From positions 247,503,474 through 247,567,473 of the forward strand of contig CP136065.1 in NCBI GenBank assembly GCA_032622095.1: 64,000 nt of DNA, given 5' to 3'. The notes under the pieces are model-generated. The model was given only the letters and a program-made list of their open reading frames with translations. It searched no databases and was not told the origin of the DNA. Position 1 is the stretch's first letter; every line of letters starts with the position of its first letter. The stretch is from Siphonodentalium dalli (lineage: Eukaryota; Mollusca; Scaphopoda; Gadilida; Siphonodentaliidae). Made by a program: the position numbers and the translations under genes. This document shows positions 39,301 to 51,300 of the stretch, piece by piece.

Positions 39301-42300
39301 CATAGGTCGCCTCGCATATATAAGAGAATGCATTGGCCTAACAATTTTTTTTTTTTATAAATTTTTTACAATTTTAATATGTTTTATTATATTCTTTAAC
39401 AGACTTATTGTGTAGGTTTAGGGCCGATAATATCGGCCCCTGGCACTCAAAGGGTTAAAGCAAAAGGAATGGGACTATAGACAGCACATATTTAAAGCTG
39501 TTAGAAGAACCTGATCATTTATAAATTGAGATGAGAGTTGAATAATCGCCATATCGCAGAGCACCCTGCTGTAATACTATCTCTGGCCTCAGTGGAGTAT
39601 CTCTCATCATGATATCTTGTTCTATAATACACATGCTCGACATTCAGTCTATTCCACAAGAGAAATTGTTCATGAAAGCAGCACACATCTACAAAGGTTC
39701 GGTCAAATAAATAAACTTCTGAGTTCTCAGGCACCTCCCTTGTCACTGAAATTTAATATTATAGAGACCCATCAAACATTGTTTTTAATATTTTCTGTTA
39801 GAAATAGTGGAATTGAACAACAATTTTTGAGTATGTGTTACAGATTTCTGGAAAAGGTTAAAACTAATTTCCTCTCTCCCCCATCTAAAAATTGAGATCA
39901 AATTTCCTGAGAACACAGATATTTTGTTTTGATGGCCTTACATTTATCTACAGTAGTTACATTGATCTATTCTAACTGAATTGAGGTTCTGCCGAGATTT
40001 AGACAGGTATATAATATGTTGCATGATGGTTTGCAAGCCTGAGTTTAATGTGCCTCTCATTTGCAGAATGAGGTCCCCAGAGGGTGAATTTAGTGACGCT
40101 ATACCACATAGTAGGCTACATCACTAAACTCACCCTCTGGGGACCTCATCCTGCTTAGGCCTCATCTTTTCTGGAAAGTTTCTTTATTATCAAATTTCTT
40201 CACATAGATTCTATTTCTTTTTTAGTTTAGTTTCTCTATATCCCAAATAGGCAGAAGACACATTGCATAATTGAGGTTCCCAATGGGTGTACATCCCAAT
40301 ATTCACCCATTGGGAACTTCAGTCTGAGTCTGTCTCCCATAGCAGATGAGGCCATGCAGAATGAAGTTCCCAGAGGATAAATTTAGCGGGATAGCATCAT
40401 TAAATTCACCCTCTGGGGGCCTCATTCTTCAAATGACAGGCACAATAAACTCAGCTTGTACTCAAGCCTGCAAATAGGGTGCGTGTCATTTGCAGAATGA
40501 GGTCCCCAGAAGGTGAATTTAGTGACGCTATCCCGCATAGCGGGCTAGCATCACCAAATTCACCCTCTGGAGACCTCATTCTGCTTAGGCCTCATCTTCT
40601 GGGAAGTATCTACCGTATCAAATTAACATTTTTTTTAGTTTTCCCTTCTGGGAAGTTTCTATATCCCCTAATTTGCAGAAGATAAAATTCATAATTGAGG
40701 TGCCCAATGGGTGAACATCACCAACTTCAACTGGGGAACTTCAATCTGATCCTAGGTCTGTCATATCAGTTGACGGCCTAAGCAGAATGAGGTCCCCAGA
40801 GGGTGAATTTAGTGATGCTAGCCCGCTATGCGGGATAGCGTCACTAAATTCACCCTCTGGGGACCTCATTCTGCAAATGACAGACACGCTATTTGCAGGC
40901 TTGCTTGTACTAGTAACTGAATTGAGGTTCTGCCCGAGCTTTAGACAGGTATATAATGCTGCGACCGGTACAGAATATGTTACATGATGATTTGACGAAA
41001 CAGTGTGTTGAAAAGTGGGACAACCCAAATAAATCCTCATTTTGTTATAATTTTTCTCCCATTGTAGATGGATAATAGCAAATAATAAAACTAATTTTGG
41101 CCAATACTTCCTTGTTAAAATCACTTTAAATTGTTTGTGAAGTCTATATTCATAACAAATTAATTTCAGTTAAATCAGGTTAAATAAAAAAATTATTTCT
41201 TGGAAATTTAGAAATAATCTTGAGGAAAAAAATTGATATTCTCAAGAAAACTGAACAAAGCTAAATCAGAATAGAGCAGAAGTCAATAAATCAAGCTGCA
41301 GGTAAGAACACATTATAAACAACAAACCAGCAGAGATGAAGGAACCTGCTTGATTCATGTTGGAACAGCTATTGGAGCAACTACAGAACATTTCTCAACG
41401 TCTGATTGTGAGAGAGAGCAAGTCTTGCTGACACACAATGCAAATCATTCATTTTAAAATACAGATGTGAAGAAATATTTATTTTCAGCCCTCTTATTTC
41501 AGACAACCATTTGCCGTGGCCCAGTTTGTTTCAGCAAATGGCTTCGGCATTGCTGATTGCCGTAGCAAATTATGAGGGTTGATTTTACTTGGAACTTTTA
41601 TTGATTGTTAAGATATGAAATGAAATTAGATGTTTTGTTATAAATTCCACAGAAGAGATCAGTAATAAGTCTGTAAGATTCAGACCATTAGTTTATATCT
41701 GTGCTGTTCTAACTTGAATCAAATGATCCCTGATGTTTCCTGTCACTCTGCTGGTGTAACAAAGTAATGCACAAAATTCACCTCCAGTTCAACACAAGCT
41801 GGTTTATTTTTGCCAATTTATGTATTAAACTTCATCAATGTCGGATATTAATTCTAAAATCTGTGAAATAAAACTGAAAATAGTGTTGATCTGATGGTGA
41901 ATGTAAGAAATAAAGAGAGACCGACAATCTGATTTCAGCATTTTTTAACCCTCCTATTCCTGAATGGATTCCCCCATTCTGTTCTAAAAGTATACATATG
42001 AATGCTCCATTTTTCATTTTAGGGATGTCCAGAAAGTAACCAGACAGCAGACAGAGAAACACTCTCAAAATTTGTTGTTCAATTAACAGCCTTATTAGCT
42101 GATCATTAATACAAATGAATCAAAATTTAAACCAAGAAACTATTTATCATTGAGTGTTCAGTAATCACACTTTTGAGGATTAAACAAGTGGGAGTGATTT
42201 GAAGGAAATTGGTGATAACAAGTCACAAATATGAATAACAGTATTTTCCCAGGTAAATTTGGAAAGGGAAGGATATTGGAAGAACCTTCTGAATTCAAAT

Positions 42301-45300
42301 TGCTATTGATTCAGCTTTTTGAAATTGGGGAAAGAACTGTGAGGATCACTTTCAGATGTATTTATGAAGCACTTTGTGCAAGTAAACATCCATTCTTCCT
42401 TCAAATAGTTCATCACAAAATAATGGTATGAAATGCTGTAATCAGAGTGTGGCATAACAAGAGTGACTGTTTCTTAGTAAATGTTAGCAGGCACGAGCCT
42501 GTCTTGCAAATAATCTCTATGTTGGGTAGTTTGGCCATACATGTCAATTTCGTGGTATGGGAATCTTGAAATCACCTAATCAGGTATAAATATGTAAAAT
42601 TATCCTTAACCGTTTGATTGCCAGGTCTGATTTTTGTATCAACCCATATACCCTGTGCCAATGCATTCTCTTATATATGCGAGTCGACCATAGGTCGCCT
42701 CGCATATATAAGAGAATGCATTGGCTTAACAATTGTTTTTTTTTTTTTTTTTTTACAATTTTTTACAATTTTAATATATTAATTTTTTACAATTTTAATA
42801 TATTTTATTATATTCTTTAACAGACTTATTGTGTAGGTTTAGGGCCGATAATATCGGCCCTTGGCACTCAAAGGGTTAAATGACCATTTAATTGTGGGTA
42901 AAACGTAGCTTAGGGTCAGGCTACCAGAAACTTGCTAATTCTTTTATCACCGATATGGTGATAAAGAATTAAGGTTCAGGTTACAAGTCCAAAAAATGAG
43001 GATAGGTTGGTAAGCTTAATATTTTATTGTTTTAATTTATGTTTTTTTATTTTTGACATATTCTTAAGGCTTTCATAGTCTTTTGCAAGATTGAGATGAG
43101 ATTAATTTTGAATATCTTTGTATAAACTATAATAAACACAATGCTTCAACAAAAAACAAGCCCGAGTTTAGTGTGTCTGTCATTTGCAGAATGAGGTCCT
43201 CAAAGGGTGAATTTAGTGATGCTTTCCCGCATAGCGGGCTAGAATCACCAACTTCACCCTCTTGAGACCTCATTCTGCTTAGGCCTCATCTTCTGGGAAG
43301 TAACTGTTGTCTCAAATTAACATTGTTTTTAGTTACTTTTTCCCTTCTGGAAAGTTTCTACATCCCCTAATTTGCAGAAGATAAATTACATAATCGAGGT
43401 GCCCAATGGGTGAACATCACAAACTTCAACTGAGGCCATGCAGAATGAAGTCCCAAGAGGGTGAATTTGGTGATGCTTGCCCACTGTGCAGGATAGCATC
43501 ACTAAATTCACCCTCTGGGGAACTCATTCTGCAAATGACAGAAAACAACCCATTCTGAGACCTTTAGGAAGTGTTTATTATATCAAAAACAAAATTAGAA
43601 AAATTTCTTGACATAAACCACCTAAAAAAAAAAAAATTCAACGTAAGGGGTGCAAAATAGAGTTGGTAGGGAAACCCGAACCCCAAGTATTGTTTTACTT
43701 TGGTGAGGAGAGCCAGTCTAACATTTGTTCACTCAAAATCAGTCTCTCCATGACATAACGAACTAAGTGAAATTAAAATAATAAGAGTACAACACCTGTT
43801 CAAGGTTAATAGCGGTGGCACCAAGAGAGTCCCGCGAGAATGGATTTTCACCCATACTACTACTCGGTGTCGACAACGAGCTAAGATTATCTACCCTTTC
43901 TACGTAATCAAACTGCGATGGCTGCTGTGACTCTTGGTGTGGTGCCTCTGATTTGTGTACCCAGGCCCGTTTCTGCAACAAATGCAAAAGTTAGAACACA
44001 CAGGATAATGTATTGAGTGGATTCCGAAAATTACATCATGAGTGCAGCCCTCATAATTGGCTACGGCAATCAGCAATACCGAAGCCATTTGCTGAAGCAA
44101 ACTGGGCCAAGACAAAGGGTTGCCGTAGCAAATTGCCGGAGCCAAACAATGTGAATTAAGATGGCTGTGAGTGACATGAATTAAGATGGCTGTGAGTGAC
44201 AGAGACCAATGTTTATTAAACTTTAAATAAATATTTGTCTCGGTCAGGAATGAGATAATTTTCTGGATCCACTCAAAAGCACATTTTTTCTTTCTATTTT
44301 ATTACACGCTTGTTCCTAGAAGTACAGTGCTATTGCTGTTCCATATTTACAAATCCATATGGATTGTCTGTATGAAATGTATGTTCTATTTGGAACCTCC
44401 ATATGGAATGTATGTTCCATAACATATGTTCCATACACATCCCGTTGACATCAGACAAAACAAACACTGTATGCGCCTAAATAAATCTTGCAAGTCTGTA
44501 TTATTAATGCATGAATTCTAGGATGGGTGACGTGTAATAAACAAAGAATGACACATGTTAATGGGTTTGTTGTTGTGTTATTGCGGAAGGATAGAACTCC
44601 CTCTTGTTCTATCCTTCCGCGCTAGCACTTGTGTCGTATCAACAAACCCATTAACACACTTGTGTCGTTCTTTGTATATATGCGTAACCAAATAAATTCA
44701 CCACTTACAAAGATTAATTTTCATATGATCACCTCAATGGATGCAGCAAAGCCACCATACAATCTCTGTCCACTTATGCTGTCTTACTTCACTGTTGCCC
44801 ACAGACATATTGTGACATTTGATATAGATGTAAAGTTAGAACACGATCTATCAAAAGCATACTAATTAAAAACTGAGTTTCCATTGTTTCTTGCAGTCAG
44901 TGATATTTGATATCAGAGAAAATTAAATTCTACAGTAAATTTAATTGAAAATATTATCATTCAGTTCTCTCCTTTCTGGAGTGAAAAAAAAAAATACCTG
45001 TTTATTTAAATTGATGATTTTTAGACACTCAGGGATTATAGCATAAATTTGGGTAAAAAATTCTCGTATTATATTTAATACAACAAAATATGTTGTAATT
45101 TAAAATGAAATTTATGTCATAACAGCAGATGAACAGTTATTAATGGACAAAAATTAAAGAGAAATTGATCAAATGACTATCACCAAACTATGAGGCAAGC
45201 TTCCTTGTACCAAGCTGAGATAATATTATGGAAATGAACTCCAGTAAACCAATCCTACCTTTATAGTTTCATCATCTGTCGTCAACAAACTTTCACTGGG

Positions 45301-48300
45301 AGTGAGTTCTGATGCTGCATATGTGTTGGTGGCTTGTGTGGTCTGCCAAGCCTGACGCTCCTGTAACGATGGGCATAGAATCTTAAATGGACATGGCTTG
45401 TTCGAACCCCAAAGTTATGTATACATAATTTGGTAAGAGGTGTCTCAAAACATATATACGGGAAAGATTTCCGAACAAGTTTGTCGATATAGTGCTGAAA
45501 ATAAGTTTTTTTTTTTCTTATATTTTTCGATAAATTTGAGATTGTTTCGTTTATGTCGATTCGACTTTTTAATAAATCGGTGGTCGTCTCAAAATTGCAC
45601 ATCTAGACCATGGGATCAATTTGGATCTTCCTGAAATTTTATGAAAACCCTGTGCCAATGCTTTCTCTTATATGTGCGAGTCTCCCATAGAAAGCCTCGC
45701 ATATAAAAGAGAATACATTGGCCTAACAATATTTACCTTGACCTTGTAAGCTGTGCATTCTCTCATATATGCAAGGCTCCCGAGGGAGGCTTGCATATAT
45801 AAGAGAATGCAATGGCACAGGATCTTTAATGCTGCACCAGCGCAACTCTGGTTATGAATGGGTTAAATGATCTGAAGGACAACCGAATGGACGTGTGGAC
45901 ATTGTATATAACTCACCATTCAGCACATGAGTGGAAACAACCAATAATACTCACATAAACATTGGTTGGCATGTCTGGGGCAGAAGATATGTAATCAGAG
46001 ACGATTTGTCGGATTGCCGAAAGACATCGTGTTCGGAGATAGTCTGTCGATATCAGTTGTAGCTCTTTGAACACTTGAATCAGAAAATGTGGGCGGTTCT
46101 CATTCTGTGAGATGAATGCTGCGACTTCCGAGTATATTGTCTGGCGGAGAGCTTCAAATAAACTTAAATCGTTCTGTGACTCAGAATCCCTGTAAATGAA
46201 ATAAAACTGTAATAATAAAATCGTGGAACAGTGTACTTCAAAGTAGACTAAAATCATCCCATGACTAGAATCCAGTCAATCAAAACTAGAGGTGGGCTGT
46301 CCCAATGGGACTAAGGATACCCCTCGTGTCAGTCGAGAAAAACTGCAAACAAAATTGCCCAATCAGCCTATGTGCCAAGTTTTTTAAAGATTGACCGGAA
46401 AATGTAGGAATTCAAGCTCGGACAAAGTTCTGCATGTTGCAAAAAAAATTTAAGTCGAAAGAGGGGGATAACTCCACAAAAAAGTCAGACAGACCTCATA
46501 ATCGCAGGTACTAAATATCTGTGCCAAATTAAAAAAAAAAAAATTGACAGAAAAATGTAGGAATAAAAGCTCGGACAAAATTGTGACAACGGACGGACGC
46601 CCCGAAGGATGGACAGACAAGCTGATTCCAGTGTACCCCCCTCCCCACATCTCGTTGTGGGAGTATAACAATCCTAAACCTAAAATCATGTTTAGTACAA
46701 TCAGGCACTTCTACAAAGTGAATTAATTGATTTGTCTTCAAGATGTTCAGATGTCATTGAACAAGGTTTGTAGAAGTGTTAGGTTTACAAATAATGTTTT
46801 CATTATGCTCTCAAAGTATGTCAGTACAAAAAAAAATAAAAAATTGGGATAGTTTTAAATATTTAGGCTTTTCAAAACTTGAGATAATTAAGAGGTTTAG
46901 GTATTATAAAATTTACCTATCATCAACATTCTCTGGACCGGGTTCACTCGATGCAACACTCGACACGCTGGCCTGATCCCATGATGCGGTCGCACCCATG
47001 GCTCCGGTTTGTGATGCTAGGTTGCGGAATCTCCCATACTCTACAAGACAAAGTAGCAAATTAACCCCTGATTATTAAATATTAGCTGGTTAGAAGTTAA
47101 TTTAGAAATTTTTAGATAAAAAGTGATTTTTTAGATAAAAAGTGATTATGGAACATTTCCGCCAAATGACAGAATAGAGACATTATAACCTCGGAAAGGA
47201 TGGCTGAAATATGAAACTGGAATCAATGCAAATGATCAAGACAACCGAATACACATTTCAAATCTGACTAAACATTTTAAGTTTCATTTTCACAATCTGC
47301 AAACAAGGTTAACTAGATACAATGCTATTACAGTGTTAATCAAGTACAATGCCAGAATAACATTTAATCAAACAATATGTGAGGAACAAAGATAACAAGA
47401 GAACCACTTGGGCTTGGCTAAATACAAAAGTTTGTTTGCCCATTACGACTAACATAAGCCCATACGCTTGATATTGAACCTGGTCCATAATGTATATACT
47501 ATATTGATGTAATATCTATTGTAAGACTCTTGAGATGTGGCCCTGTGCACTCAGGATCACCTCAGCACAGGACACATCGTTGATGATTCATCTGGCAATC
47601 AATAAACGCCAAATGTTGGGATCGGACAATGGAAATCATATGAGAACCATCTGGAGGGAAGTTTGTGATAATATATCTTGGAGAGAAGTCGTGACGCTTT
47701 CCCGCTCCGCTATACCAACATGCTGGTGTGAATGCGATGATTGTGTGACTTAATTATGAAGAGTTATAAATGTCGTGGTATGTCAGTAAATAAAAATCCT
47801 TATCATCCTAAATCAAAGGAGCCTGATTTTCCCTCCCATATGTTCGCTCGTGGCCAGAGTGGTACACTATTGTTGTATTATTCATGGAATAAATACTGAT
47901 TAACCCTTTACCCAACAAACCGGCCAAAAACGGCCAAATAAAGCTGCAACAGCCTAAATTATCTTGGGTCTGTCTCAATAAAACCATACAGATATGGATA
48001 TCATTGGAACCGGCTCATTGACCACATTGTGATGGTTACAGTTATACCCTGTGCCAATGCATTCTCTTATATATGCGAGTCGACCATAGGTCGCCTCGCA
48101 TATATATAAGAGAATATATTGGCCTAAAAAAAATCTTTTTTTAACACTTTTTACCATTTTTTCTTACATTCTTTAACAATTTTATCATTTTTAATGTGTT
48201 AAGCCAATGCATTCTCTTATATATGCGAGGCGACCTATGGTCGACTTGCATATATAAGAGAATGCATTGGCACAGGGCCGTTCTGTTGGGTAAAGGGTTA

Positions 48301-51300
48301 AACAAGGCGATGCAAAGTCAATTTCTGTTTCTCAGGCCAAACAATTCTGCACTGGCACAGGATCTTTAATGCTGCACCAGTGCAGCTCCCGTCATGAAAG
48401 GGTTATCAAATCAGGTAAATTCTATGTTGATAAAGGGCCGTAACTAATGAAAAAAAATCATTGGATCAAATCTATATATATTCAAACTTATTACCTGTAT
48501 TTTTGTCTGAGGAACACACATACCAATATTTGTTCTGATCAAGTATAAATCCAAACTGAAGTTATCAGTTGGCAACCAAAATATTAACGATCCGTAGTCC
48601 GACTGATTACACAACACAACCGTTTTTTCAAGTGGCATATAAAACTGACCTTGTTGTTCTTCATAGGTTGTTGATGTTGATTTATTCACCTTTCTTGCTC
48701 TGTTTTGTCTGAAGAAATTAAATCTAAATTGAGGGGGCCAGGTTTATGAATACAAAATTTGTCAAAATTATTATTAAACATCTTCGGAAAGCTTAACTAA
48801 AATAAATTCCAAGGTATGTCCAGATAATAGGTTAGATTAGGTTCAAACTGCTAAGATATATATATATATATCGGTATCGGAAATCAGGCCGATTGTGTCG
48901 CTAAATAATTTGTAATCAGGTTTTTTCGTAATTGGCTCATCTCCATATAATAAGCCTTTCTATACTGAATGGATTCTCCCATTCAGTTATAAAAGTCTAA
49001 ATTGGGAGATACAGCGCTGTGGTTGTTTGGGGGCATATTTAGTAAGAACAGCATCACGGTTCACGACCACAGTACCGTATCACTCAATAACACACTACAA
49101 TCATTTACCATTTCTGTTTTTGAGTCAATCTGTTATCCTGAAGATTTTTGTTACCTTTTGAATTGTGCTTTGAGTCGATAAATTACCTTTTCTGCCTTTG
49201 AGTTCGCTCACTGAGCCTGAGAGGAGGAACAGGTCTGTTTCCGGCGGACTCCGGTCGTCTGTTAGCTGCATTATATAATGCTGGGTTTGGAACATTCTCT
49301 CTCACTTGACGATATGCATCAGCAGCTGAATTTACTGGTAATGACGTAATAATATTACTCCGATCGTTCTGACTCTGGGCTGCAGTTCGATTACCCATAA
49401 CTCCTTGCTCTCTGCCTTCCTGGGTATTCCGACCAGGAAACGGCGGAACTGTTGGTCGTAATGCGAAATCACTTCTCTGCACATTAGGACTAATAGTAGG
49501 AGCTGCTGTATTCGGAGCTCCATCGTACGTCGTATTCCGAACTGGGAATAGCGGAACTTTGGGTCTAAGAGTGAAATCGTTTCGTTGAACGTTTGGTACA
49601 TTTGGACTGATGGTTTGTGCGTTAGCCGACGTCGTCCCATCGTAAGGTGTAGACATTACTGGAAACGTAGCATTATTGAGTTGGGCTGGCATTCCCGTGT
49701 CGCTATGGTGATAGGTGAGATTTTGGTTGTCGAAGAGATTGAATAGTTGGTTGATTTGATGTTGAATACTTGTGATCTGAGACTGCTGCACGGACAGCTG
49801 TGGGTGACAGTTATTCATGAGAAGCATCTGTTGCTGCATCATGTCAGGCATCGTGTTACTCCGGCACGTCATACTCGGACTCATGGACACTCCTGTAATA
49901 TCAATAAGAAAATAATAATGAGACAAAATAAGGCCAAATAAAATATATTATTTCAGTCTCAGACATCGCCGCATTGAAATAAATGGCCGGCATTGGACGT
50001 CTTATTTCAATTTTTTATATTATGACCAAAAAAGGTTAAAAATGAAAAATAAATACAATTTTTCAAAATTATTTTGCTATGCTTTTAATATGTCCATATG
50101 TATTGAGTATTAATATTAACATACATGAACTCTTAACATATCTCTGTGATTGATAGATTGACTATCATATATATACATTGTGACATAGAACATTAAGTAG
50201 ATGACTACATGGAAGAAAATGATTAGCTGATCATCATAGTCTGGTGTACTAATTGGAACTCCAGAACAATTGAAAGGTACTGGTACTTCATGTCATGTGA
50301 TTTTATTTGTGTGGGGTATTGAAAGGTACTGGTACTTCGTGTCATGTGATTTTGTTTGTGTGGGGCATTGAAAGGTACTGGTACTTCGTGTCATGTGATT
50401 TTATTTGTGTGGGGTATTGAAAGGTACTGGTACATCATGTCATGTGATTTTATTTGTGTGGGGTATTGAAAGGTACTGGTACTTCATGTCATGTGATTTT
50501 GTTTGTGTGGGGTATTGAAAGGTACTGGTACTTCGTGTCATGTGATTTTGTTTGTGTGGGGTATTGAAAGGTACTGGTACTTCGTGTCATGTGATTTTAT
50601 TTGTGTGGGGTATTGAAAGGTACTGGTACTTCGTGTCATGTGATTTTGTTTGTGTGGGGTATTGAAAGGTACTGGTACTTCGTGTCATGTGATTTTGTTT
50701 GTGTGGGGCATTGAAAGGTACTGGTACTTCGTGTCATGTGATTTTGTTTGTGTGGGGTATTGAAAGGTACTGGTACTTCGTGTCATGTGATTTTGTTTGT
50801 GTGGGGTATTGAAAGGTACTGGTACTTCGTTTCATGTGATTTTGTTTGTGTGGGGTATTGAAAGGTACTGGTACTTCATGTCATGTGATTTTGTTTGTGT
50901 GGGGCATTGAAAGGTACTGGTACTTTGTGTCATGTGATTTTGTTTGTGTGGGGTATCCCATGGGTGAACTTATGGAAGGGAATAATTATTGTGAGGATAA
51001 TTCTAACCTGATGTATTGACAAGGTTTTGACTATAATTCTTACCTGAGGTATTGACATGGTCTTGACTATAATTCTAACCTGATGTATTGACAAGGTTTT
51101 GACTATAATTCTAACCTGAGGTATTGACATGGTCTTGACTATAATTCTAACCTGATGTATTGCTGTGGTTTTGACTATAATTCTAACCTGATGTATTGAC
51201 AAGGTTTTGACTATAATTCTTACCTGAGGTATTGACATGGTCTTGACTATAATTCTAACCTGATGTATTGACAAGGTTTTGACTATAATTCTTACCTGAG

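Noticed and set aside
45913-45954. Extension of PCM1 exon 11 to the gtgagt near 45915
   Set aside because: It would leave phase 2, which does not fit exon 12; ttat|gtgagt at 45954 gives phase 0 and ends where similarity ends.
48444-48649. Extension of PCM1 exon 9 to a second donor near 48491
   Set aside because: The added peptide is hydrophobic and unlike PCM1, and the resulting phase puts a stop into exon 10.
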